From Streptococcus sanguinis (lineage in GTDB: Bacteria > Bacillota > Bacilli > Lactobacillales > Streptococcaceae), in assembly GCF_013343115.1 (NCBI RefSeq), contig NZ_CP054570.1, forward strand, positions 1,054,001-1,118,000: a stretch of 64,000 nt of DNA. Direction: 5' to 3'. A program made the translations under genes and the position numbers. Numbering within the stretch: position 1 is the first letter of the stretch; the number at the start of each line of letters is the position of its first letter. Below the pieces are notes generated by a model, which was not told the DNA's origin, did not search any database, and was given only the letters and a program-made list of their open reading frames with translations. Below, one piece after another: positions 37,135 through 46,700 of this stretch.

Positions 37135-37243
37135 GCACAAAGAAAGCCTGAGCAAATAGATTTTCAGCAGGCTTTTAATGATCAAATGCAAGAAAAACTC
37201 CTCAATTACTATCGCTGTACTGCTGCTCTTTATCCTCCTGGAC

Positions 37244-37684
37244 TTAATTCTTTTTCAACTCCCAAAAGAATAGATTGCCCAACAATCCTAAGAGAAAAAG
37301 CAAGATAGGAATGGCATAAGCTGCTAGGGGATTATAAGCTTCTCCAGCACTAATTTTCATCTGAGAGCCATATGGAGCTATCAACTGATAATAATTAAGA
37401 CCGCAAAACAAAATCGAAAAGAAAAAGATAGAAAAATAAAGCCGATAGAGATGCCCTAGCAGCTGTCCTTTGAATAAATAAGTAACTTCCCCCATCAGTG
37501 TTGCAAAATTCATAACAGCAATTACAAAATAAACAATGACAACAGGAACTAAAAATAGAAAAAGGTAAAGATAACCATAAGCAACCTCCGGCTCTGGCTC
37601 AATTCCCGAATAACCGTACAGATACACCAGTAGATACAAAACTAGGGGCAAAAAAGGAATCACCCTAAACTTCTTATTTTTCAT
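37244..37684 (-). CDS. Small membrane protein, four predicted helices, unknown function
   Basis: 146 residues from the ATG at 37684 (MKNKKFRVIPF), chosen because AAAGGGAG lies 6 bases upstream; an ATG two codons earlier overlaps the ribosome site. Four hydrophobic stretches (about residues 9-27, 38-60, 82-104, 122-141) with short Tyr-rich loops. I recognise no domain. TATAAT of an extended -10 is at 37724-37729, so it forms its own unit. It could be a regulator of a transporter or an orphan membrane protein. Confidence 0.65.
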   Translation of the reverse strand: MKNKKFRVIPFLPLVLYLLVYLYGYSGIEPEPEVAYGYLYLFLFLVPVVIVYFVIAVMNFATLMGEVTYLFKGQLLGHLYRLYFSIFFFSILFCGLNYYQLIAPYGSQMKISAGEAYNPLAAYAIPILLFLLGLLGNLFFWELKKN

Positions 37685-37690
37685 CAACAT

Positions 37691-37883
37691 CTCCCTTTAA
37701 ATAAAGAAACTTTTTATCATTTTATTATAACAAATCTTCTTTATAAAACAAGTATTCACTGAATGTCAAAATAAGGTCAGAAAATATTAGTCACCGTAAA
37801 AACAGCCATTCAAATGCCTGCTTACTTTAGAGTTTATATGTTTAAGCGTCAGTACATTATCAAGGATAGATGGTGACAAAGAC
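37691..37883. other. Intergenic, no gene seen
   Basis: AT-rich 190 bp holding the promoter of the small membrane protein near its left end. No conserved frame or repeat was found in the remainder. Confidence 0.5.
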
Positions 37884-37913
37884 AAAAAAATCATCTCAGC
37901 TAGCTGAGATGAT
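37884..37913 (-). terminator. SHIRT adhesin terminator
   Basis: 24-bp perfect palindrome ATCATCTCAGCT/AGCTGAGATGAT followed on the minus strand by seven T. Confidence 0.88.
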
Positions 37914-37927
37914 TCGTTTAGCTAAAA

Positions 37928-40345
37928 TTAATTAGCTTTTTTGAAACGATAGACAAGAGCTGATAAAAGAATCAGTGCAAATCCTGCTGCTATCGCAAAG
38001 ATAGATGTTTCACTGCCAGTTTTCGGCAAAACTTTTTTGCCAGTTGCTGATCCACGAACATCTTTTCCATCTTTATCTGATGAATTACCTGGGGTTCCAT
38101 CCGTCGAACCGACTGGTTTGTCACCAGATGATGACGGTGGTGTAGAATCTGAAGAAGATGGTGGTGGTGTTGGTCCTTGTGGACGTCTAGCTTCAAATGT
38201 CCATGTGCCTGTAAATTTGACATCTGAGCCTGCAATAGTTTTACTATCCGCGTCATATTTAAGGAATTTCCAAGTACCTCCAGTTACTTCAATAGAATCC
38301 TTAGCTGGCTGAACCGCTTGAACTGCAGTACCATCTGTGTATTCATTGGCATCGGTCGGCAACAATTCTGTTACCTCTGCTGGCAAGGCGCGATTCGGAT
38401 CTTCGCTTACAAATTCATACGTTACCTTATATTTCGGTGCTGGAGTGAAATTCCATTTACCAGTAAATTTAAGGTCCTTATCCGCAACAGTCTGTGCATT
38501 CGTTTCTGCATAGCCTTCGAAAGTCCATGTGCCTTCAGTAACTGTAACACTTGTTTTAGCAGGCTGCTTAGCGTCTACATTAGTACCACTAGTGTAGCGA
38601 TTAGTATCTGCTGGAAGCAAATCCGTTACTTCTTTTGGCAGGTTTGGATAGGCTGGGTTAGAGCTGAGAAACTCATAGCTGACACCATAGTCTTTATAAC
38701 TGTTGGTGAATGTTGGATTGTTACCTGCGACAGCAGCTTCCAATTTAGCATTGTTTTCAGTCACTGTGACAGTCACAGTATGTTCTTTACTGTCATACGT
38801 TACTCCAGCTTCATTTCCAGCCACTTCTTTCAGCTTGTAGGTATAAGTCCCTTCTTTATCATAGTTGATTTCAGGAAACTTGATATTACCATTGGCGTCA
38901 TTTGTTGCTTGAAGTTCCACGTTATTTCCGCCAACTTCAGTCAGCTTGAAAGTGTACTTACCAGCTTCAAGTGCTTTACCATCCAGAAGTTTCTTAGCGG
39001 TAATTGCTGCAGTCGCTGGCTCTAACTTGTATGTATTGGTGAAAGCATCACGGTCATAGGTAACCGCTGCTGTCTTAACGCCATTGTTATCTGTTACAGT
39101 AACAGTGACATTGATGTCTGAATTGGCATCGTTTGTCACACCTGGTAGATTGCTTGCTCGTTCACGAATGACATAGTTAAAGGTTCCCTCATTTTTGAAA
39201 CGAAGTTTCTTAAAGGTTACGGCACCATCTTTGTTTGTTACCGTTTGAACAACTTTGTCGTTGTCATCCTTATTGATCAAATCAAAAGTAAATTCACCAT
39301 CTGCCAAATTGCGGCCAGTCAATTCCTTTTTGACTTTGAAGATAACTTCATCCGAACGGGTACCTTCCCCGACACCATCAAGAGTTGTCAAAGGTGCAAA
39401 TGGACGTGATACTAAATCTGGCATCTTTTGTCCATTAGCCGTAACGGTTACATCGTTAAAGGCTTTTTTGGTCACCTTATCAACTGGCTCTGTCAAACGT
39501 GTCCGGTAGATAACATAAATACCTCTTCCACTCAAATCCCCAGCATTAACTGTGAAATGATTGGAGTCTGTAATTGAAACGACATCGCTTGGGTTAAAGG
39601 ATTTACGTGTGCCAGAAGCACCTTCCCACTCAGTAAAGTAGTAACCTGTAATCCCTGAATCTTCATCCAGCTCTTGACCTTCTGGAATAGCGTCCTCAAT
39701 GACAACTTGACCAAGATTTTGGACATCACGATTGACACGGATACGCCAGTTGACGTAGTTTGGATCCTTAGAATCCTGAACACCCCACTTGGAATACCCC
39801 TGAGGTTCTTCATCAACCTTGATACGCTTCAGCCTATAGGTTCTAGCACCTGGGAAATTAACTTCTTGCTCTTGGTCATAAGGCATATTATCAGCCCAAA
39901 CCACTGTGAAAGAAGATTGAATACGCTTGGTATCTGGCATTTTCGCAAAATACTCAGCATTTGTGACAGTAATGGTCGCTGTATTGGTAACAGGATCTGT
40001 CACCAACTTGGCAACAACAGTACCATCCGGTGCACTTATGTTTTCCTCCAAAGTTCGCTCAATTTTGAACTGTGATGGAACACGATAAACCATGGTATCA
40101 CCATTATTTAATACTTTGCTATCTGCAAATGTATAGGTCGGAGCAATGTAAAATTTACCTTCACCGTAGCCTGTATCCTTTAAAGGATTAGTATTAATAG
40201 TGACATCTGTAGTTAGATGATAATCACTTTCACCTAACTCTGCAGCAGAAACCCTAGGACTTGAGCTTAACAAGGGAAGAAAGGTTGATACCAAAAGCAG
40301 CAAAGTCATCAGAGCATGAGACACTTTATGATAAGTTTGTTTCAC
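37928..40345 (-). CDS. LPXTG adhesin with isopeptide domains and two SHIRT domains (Sgo0707-like)
   Basis: 805 residues, GTG start behind AAGGAGG. Signal peptide (to about residue 35), N-terminal ligand-binding beta domains (about 40-320), two FctA-type pilin-isopeptide domains (about 332-440 and 441-551; each ends FTNTY or FTNSY, the Asn expected to bond with an early Lys such as in KVKKEL and AKKLLDG). Two SHIRT domains follow (about 552-635 and 637-718; YEFLSSNP and YEFVSEDP starts, KFTGTWTF ends), then a Pro/Ser wall-spanning stretch and LPKTG (about 769). The layout matches S. gordonii Sgo0707, whose N-terminal domains have been linked to collagen/keratinocyte adhesion. Two SHIRT copies is a short stalk; copy number varies in this family. 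Confidence 0.9.
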   Translation of the reverse strand: MKQTYHKVSHALMTLLLLVSTFLPLLSSSPRVSAAELGESDYHLTTDVTINTNPLKDTGYGEGKFYIAPTYTFADSKVLNNGDTMVYRVPSQFKIERTLEENISAPDGTVVAKLVTDPVTNTATITVTNAEYFAKMPDTKRIQSSFTVVWADNMPYDQEQEVNFPGARTYRLKRIKVDEEPQGYSKWGVQDSKDPNYVNWRIRVNRDVQNLGQVVIEDAIPEGQELDEDSGITGYYFTEWEGASGTRKSFNPSDVVSITDSNHFTVNAGDLSGRGIYVIYRTRLTEPVDKVTKKAFNDVTVTANGQKMPDLVSRPFAPLTTLDGVGEGTRSDEVIFKVKKELTGRNLADGEFTFDLINKDDNDKVVQTVTNKDGAVTFKKLRFKNEGTFNYVIRERASNLPGVTNDANSDINVTVTVTDNNGVKTAAVTYDRDAFTNTYKLEPATAAITAKKLLDGKALEAGKYTFKLTEVGGNNVELQATNDANGNIKFPEINYDKEGTYTYKLKEVAGNEAGVTYDSKEHTVTVTVTENNAKLEAAVAGNNPTFTNSYKDYGVSYEFLSSNPAYPNLPKEVTDLLPADTNRYTSGTNVDAKQPAKTSVTVTEGTWTFEGYAETNAQTVADKDLKFTGKWNFTPAPKYKVTYEFVSEDPNRALPAEVTELLPTDANEYTDGTAVQAVQPAKDSIEVTGGTWKFLKYDADSKTIAGSDVKFTGTWTFEARRPQGPTPPPSSSDSTPPSSSGDKPVGSTDGTPGNSSDKDGKDVRGSATGKKVLPKTGSETSIFAIAAGFALILLSALVYRFKKAN

Positions 40346-40668
40346 CTTGAATGCGGTCCTCCTTCTTTTTATATTTTATTTTTGACAAATGCTGGCAGGC
40401 ACACCATCACTTGTCTACCCCCTCATTTTCAGCCAATTCTAAATCAAGATTTATTACCAAACTAAAAATGATAGTACTCGTATATGATAAGCAAATATGA
40501 CATATACATATCAATTATAACATAAAAATTATAATTTACGACCTGTAAACTATAATTTTTATTATCATTTTTCTATTCTTTGTCTACTATCGTTACAAAA
40601 AAGTCACAAAAAATTGTTTTATTCAGACTCGGATGGATTATTATTGATATATTAGAAATAAATGGCAG
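40346..40668. other. Adhesin upstream region, no gene
   Basis: About 320 bp, very AT-rich in its distal half. It contains the adhesin ribosome site (AGGAGG) and a 41-bp near-perfect inverted repeat at 40522-40562. No clear -35/-10 pair stands out. Confidence 0.5.
40522..40562. repeat. 41-bp AT-rich inverted repeat upstream of the adhesin
   Basis: ATAAAAATTATAATTTAC (40522-40539), loop GACCT, GTAAACTATAATTTTTAT (40545-40562); 17 of 18 positions pair. About 180-220 bp before the adhesin start codon. Could be an operator or an mRNA leader hairpin. Confidence 0.7.
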
Positions 40669-40704
40669 AAAAAATACCTAGACTTTTTTAGTCTAGATAT
40701 TTTT
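40669..40704 (-). terminator. M26 protease terminator
   Basis: CTAGACT / AGTCTAG core extended to AAATATCTAGACT...AGTCTAGGTATTTTTT on the minus strand. Confidence 0.88.
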
Positions 40705-40733
40705 AAATGTATTTCTGAAAAACATTTTGCCGC

Positions 40734-43700
40734 TTACTTATTAAAGATTGATTGTCTGAAGTCATCTGTCTCACGAAGATATGCGTTATAAATCTTCTTC
40801 TTGAGCAGGTTGACCCAGCTAGCATCAACACGGCTGGTAGCATTGGTAATGTTTCGTACATCCTCTGCTACTGCTTCGTCCATCAGCTTCTGCATCTCTT
40901 CATAAGAGCGAATAGTTACTTTCTTGGTACTGCTTGGGTTTCTGAGCTCGTACTCAATAGTGATTGGCTTGAGCTTGGTCAGCTGATCAATCCGCTCCTT
41001 ATACATAGCTTTCTTGAAGGCTAGCCAAGAGTCATATTCACCCTTGAATACATTTTCCAAGACTTTCTGGTCAGTCACGAGACCAACATCTCTTCCGGAC
41101 CATCCATCCCAAGTTTTCTTACCTTCATCAAAGGCTTCCTTAGAGTACTTACCAGAAACATAAGGGATAAATCCTTCATGGTAACCCTTGGCTGCTAGTA
41201 ACTCATAGGCTGTACGGCGGAACATGACATCACCCGGAGCTCCATTTGGATTGCTCAAGGCTGAGTAGATTGGTGAGAAGAGGCTGAGACTGAGGTAGCC
41301 ATTTCGGCCGTATTTCCCACTATCCTTATTCTCCCGACGAGTGATAACATCATTTTCAATCAGTGAGTTAAAAGTCTTCAGCTGCTTGATTTCCTCAGCA
41401 GTAAAGCTTCGCGTCTGGTTACCGGCATGGGTCTCCTTACCATACTTATCTGTAATATAGTAATTCTCCATTTTCCTGAACCACTGAAGCTTAGCATCAT
41501 CACTCTGCTTCAGCATAGAGGTCCCTTCTAGGTAATCTAGGGTGTAGATCATGTCAAACATACCATGGACATAGTGCTGCAGGTCTTCTGCATTTTGAAC
41601 GCGTTCCTTGAAGTTATATGTGTGTAGGCGCGTCTTAGAGTCCTTGTCCACCTTGAAGAGGGTATTGAGCGTAATAGTTGCCTCATCTGCACTTGGAGTA
41701 GACTGCAAGAGTCCGCGAGCATAAAGCTCAGCTCCCAGACCTTCGCGACGACCATTGCCCTCAAAGTAGATGCCTCCGTCAGAGTTATGGGTCATCTCAT
41801 GCGTGTAGACAGAGTTACCATAGTCTTCTAACAAGCGAGCGGCATCAAAGTGGGTTACATTTCCTGTAGCATAGGCATTATAGCCCTTGCTTGGATACCA
41901 CTTGCCGGCTGGTCCGAAGAACTCCTGCATAGCCAGTGATTTTTTGTCATTAGCTGGAGCCCAATATCTTTTACCATCCTTGTCAACCAATGAGAATCCA
42001 TCGTAAACCAGAACAGAACGGAAGAGCTTGTCCTTGCTTTCATCGCTTAGAATCTTATACCAGAAGTCATAATGATCGCGCTGGTATTCAGCAGTTTTTC
42101 TCACTCTGTCTTCGACAAATTCAGCTAGCTCTGCATCTGTCCGAACCCTGCCATTGGCATCAAGGCGATAACGGTCATAAGCCCCCATGGAGATGGTAGA
42201 CATATTGGAGATAGCATAGACGCCCTTCTCAGTCATGGTCAAGAGCGGCAGAAGCATGCCCTTGTGTTCCCAGTTATCTGCAGTAATCTTGTCATAAACG
42301 CCGACAGAATACTTGCTCTTGTCCTCGGCTCCATCCTGAAGCTGTCTAGCTTCTGGCACATCCGACTTAGCCTCAACGATATAGGCTTTTGTATTGGTCT
42401 TGAGCCATTCATTGTTGCTCTTGTCCGGAAGGAAGAGCTGACGATAACCTTCTAGATAGTTAAAGAGTCCACGCTTACCAGTCGCTTCAGAAAGCGAGGC
42501 ATCATAAGCCATATAGTTGTTCTTAGCTTTAAGATTGTTCATGCCTGACTTACCAAGTGAAATAATGGTATCTAAGGTTGAAGCATTATGATTTCCAAAG
42601 AAGTCAAACTTATAGGCCGACAAATCCTTAACATTGATATTGTCATAGTTGATATTATACCAACGGTTGAGATAAGTTAGACCCAGTAGGAAGGCTTCCT
42701 TATTGGCTGTAATCTTCTGAGCTACATAGTCAGCCACGACATCGCCTTCAGTATTGATGGACTTATCCATAGCCAGAACTTTGCGCAACTCTTCTGACAG
42801 CTTGGTCTTGACTTGGTCAAAGGCTGTATCCAGATAGAGATCATCCAGAGAAGTGTCAGCATTCACGCCTAAAACAGTTCGCATAGCGGGGGAGTCAAGG
42901 ACAACCTTGTTCAACTCTGGCAGCACTTGATTGAGAACCCTGCTGTAGTCTGATAGGAAAGCTTCTGGCGTATAAAGGAGGTCTAAGCCGTTTACACTGT
43001 ACTCTGCAATTGCCTTATATTTGAAATCTCCCTTATAGGTCAGATCCAGGTAGTCAACCGTATTATCCTCAAAGTGCAGCATCAGACGGTTAATCCCAGT
43101 CTTGTTGCTATTGATATCAGTGATAATCTGGTCGCCTTTCATCGGAACAACGTCCAGCAAGTACTCTGTATTGAGCTTGTGATTATCTGGAAGTTTATTT
43201 CCATAGGCAACGATGGTCTCCTTATTGTAGAATGGAAGGAGCTTTTCCATGTTAGCATAAGCTATCAGACGATCTTCTCGGGCATTCTTTTCCTGAGCAT
43301 AGTTGACAGAATAAATATTGAGATTCGTGTCTTCTAGAGTGGTCGTAATGTCTAAGCTAGTTAGCTTCTCTTCTGCCTCGTTCAGAGTCAGTGTTGAAGT
43401 GACAAACTTGTCATTTTCCAGCGTTTTATTTCCTTCAACGGCATAAGCTTCTGTGATACGGTTATTCTCATATCCCTGATCGCCAGAAATACTGTAAACA
43501 TTTGTACCGCTGACATTGCTGATGACATTATCAATTAAGCCATTGAAGTAATTGGAACCAACTACGCCACCAATCTGACCGTTTTTAGTAGAGTTTTGAA
43601 TCTTACCAGCTACATAAGAGCGGCTGATGCGGGCATTGTTTTCTAAACGGCCGACTAAACCGCCAAAGCGTTGGTTGTTGGCTCTAGCACCTGCTAGAAT

Positions 43701-46700
43701 GGTCACATCTGCCCTGCTCTGGCTAATCAAGGAGTTTCCTCCCTTAAGATTAGCAACCAAACCACCGACATTGTATTCCTTGCCCTGCTTATCATTTGAC
43801 ACGATAGTTCCAGTAAAGGAGCTATTGGTAATTTGGGTATTGTTAGCAATAACTACCAAACCTGCTACCTGTGAAGCATTTTCTTTTACTTCTACTCTAC
43901 CTTGGACTGAAACATCTGTGATTCGAGCATTTTCTGCATTGCGAGCTAGGGCAGCTGAGTCGTAAGTACCGACAATATTGACCTCTTTCAAATCCAGATT
44001 AGAAATAGAGGAACCACTCTTGAGGTTTTCAAATAAAGGCTTGGCTAGATTATAAATAGCGTACTGCTTGCCATTATGGTTACCTGTCAGACTGCCTGTG
44101 AAGTTCCCTTTGAGGTAGACATAGTCCGCAGGTGCCAGACTAACTTCGCTAGCATCCAAATCTGCTCCCAGAACATAGTTGCCAGCCATATTTTGCTTCA
44201 TAGCGTCTACCAAACCAGCAAAGCTGGTGTAGACATTTTGCTGGCTAGGGACTGCCTTACTGATATAGAAATCATAGCCAGACTTATAGCCTGCCTCACC
44301 TTCTTGTACCAGCTCAGGCAGAGAGACTGTCACCTTATAGACATCCCTGCCATCCTTATGACTTTCCGCTATGCTGTGAACTGGCAGGAGCATTTCCTTA
44401 GATTCACTTGATTTGACTTTGACGAAGTAGTTTGACAGATCCGTAGGCATAGAGTTCATGGACACGACGCGCTTAAACTGGTCGTTTTCTTTTCTGTAAA
44501 ACTCTGCCGAATCAATATCTCGGAAGGCAATCTTCTTGTATTCCAATTCAAAATTGCGGCTGTCCGTTTCAAGGCCTGTGAAGCTGCCATTATCCAGTTC
44601 ATAAGTCAGCTTGGTTTTCAGGCTATAGCCTGTGTAGTAGTCTAAGTCGCCAATCTTCAGACTTCCTGCGAAATTGGTAATCGGAAGAGTGCGGACAAGC
44701 TGATCACCCTGGTACAATTCTGCAGTTGCTGAACGGAAGGACTGGGTCTGGTCTTCTAATCTATATTGGACTGTAACCGACTTATCGTCCGCATTTTCTG
44801 TCAGACTTAGAATGGAAACCGTAGGCTTGACTTTAGGCACTCCATTTAGAGCTTCTTTGGCTGCTGTCAGACTAGCAAAAGCTTGGTTAACCTGCACTTG
44901 TGTAGCAGTTTGATTATTCAGAACTCCTTCTGCCTTTGTCAATTCGTCAGTATAAGCTGTCTGCTTATCTGAATCCGCATTTTTATATTTAGCAGTTGTT
45001 TTAACAGTTGGATTTAAATCGTACTCGTTTTGAAGAGCCGTTTTGACAACCTCAAGACCGCTTAACTGAGCCTTGGCTTGATTGATTTGTCCCACCAGTT
45101 GGTTGACTTCTGCTTGGCTAGCATGTGATTGGTTCAGGAGTGCTTGACCTGCTGTCAAAGCAGTATCATAGCTAGATTGATGACTCAGACTATCATTGAA
45201 ATAACGTGCCTGAGCTTTAATCTGATCCGCTTCTGCTAATAGATTATGCAGTGGAATTAAATCGAACTCTTCTAAAACCTCTGCTTTTGGCGCATCGTTC
45301 GGTACCATATGCGGCTTAGCTGTACCAACTTTAACAACTTGCGTTACTGGAGCTAGAGTTTCCTCATTCGAAAGCTCTTGGCGGTCGATTTCTTGGCCGT
45401 TAGAGCTGTAGACACGAGTCTTGATGGTGCGCTCGCCCTGAACGCCAGGAGTCGCAATCTGACGGACATCACGAACAAGTTCGTCTGTCTCTTCTTCACG
45501 AATGGTGAAGTTAATTTTCTCCACTCGGGTTTCGTCCGTGTAAGTCAACGGATATTCTGGCAGAGCTTCTACTTTCGGAGCTTCACTTGGTACCATGGTT
45601 GGCTTAGCCGTACCAACTTTGACAACTTGCGTTACCGGAGCCAAGGTTTCTTCATTGGATAGCTCTTGACGATCAATTTCTTGACCGTTAGAGCTGTAGA
45701 CGCGGGTCTTGATGGTTCGCTCGCCTTGCACACCCGGAGCGGCAATTTGACGGGCATCACGAACCAATTCGTCCGTTTCTTCTTCACGAATTGTGAAGTT
45801 GATTTTCTCTACACGCGTTTCGTCCGTGTAAGTCAGTGGATACTCCGGCAAAGCATCTGCTTTTGGTGCATCACCTGGTACCATGTTCGGCTTAGCGGTA
45901 CCAACTTTAACAATTTGTGTTACTGGAGCTAGAGTCTCATCGTTGGACAGCTCTTGACGATCAATTTCCTGACCGTTGGAACTGTAGACACGGGTCTTGA
46001 TGGTTCGTTCACCCTGGACACCCGGTGTTGCGATTTGACGAGCATCTCGTACAAGCTCGTCCGTCTCTTCTTCACGAATGGTGAAGTTGATTTTTTCTAC
46101 ACGAGTTTCGTCGGTGTATGTCAGCGGGTACTCTGGTAAAGTATCTACTTTTGGTGCATTACCTGGTACCATGTGCGGGTTAGCCGTGCCAACTTTGACG
46201 ACTTGCGTTACTGGAGCCAATGTTTCCTCGTTAGAAAGCTCTTGGCGTTCGATTTCTTGACCGTTAGAACTGTAGACACGGGTCTTAATCGTACGCTCAC
46301 CTTGCACTCCCGGAGTTGCGATTTGACGGGCATCCTGTGGCAACTCATCGGTATATTGTTCCTCGATGTTGAAAGCAACTTTCTCTACTCGGGTTTCGTC
46401 CGTATAAGTCAGAGGATACTCTGGAAGAACTTCTGCTTTTGGCGCAGCGTTTGGGACCATGGTTGGCTTAGCCGTGCCAACTTTGACAACTTGCGTTACT
46501 GGAGCGAGAGTTTCCTCATTCGAAAGCTCTTGCCGGTCAATTTCTTGACCGTTAGAGCTGTAGACGCGGATCTTGATGGTACGCTCGCCCTGAACACCCG
46601 GTGTTGCGATTTGACGAGCATCACGAACCAGCTCATCTGTATCTTCCTCACGAATTGTGAAGTTAATTTTTTCAACTCTAGTTTCGTCCGTGTATGTTAA

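Noticed and set aside
37102..37308. Possible gene remnant on the + strand (QRKPEQIDFQQAF...)
   Set aside because: Looks mildly protein-like but has no ribosome site, overlaps the end of the small membrane protein gene and matches nothing I recognise.
38318..39025. 235-codon + strand frame
   Set aside because: Antisense to the SHIRT adhesin; Cys/Phe/Ile-rich composition typical of a shadow frame.
45378..46700. Series of + strand open frames (60-175 codons) across the protease repeats
   Set aside because: They recur with the 288-bp period and are antisense images of the G5 repeats; no ribosome sites.
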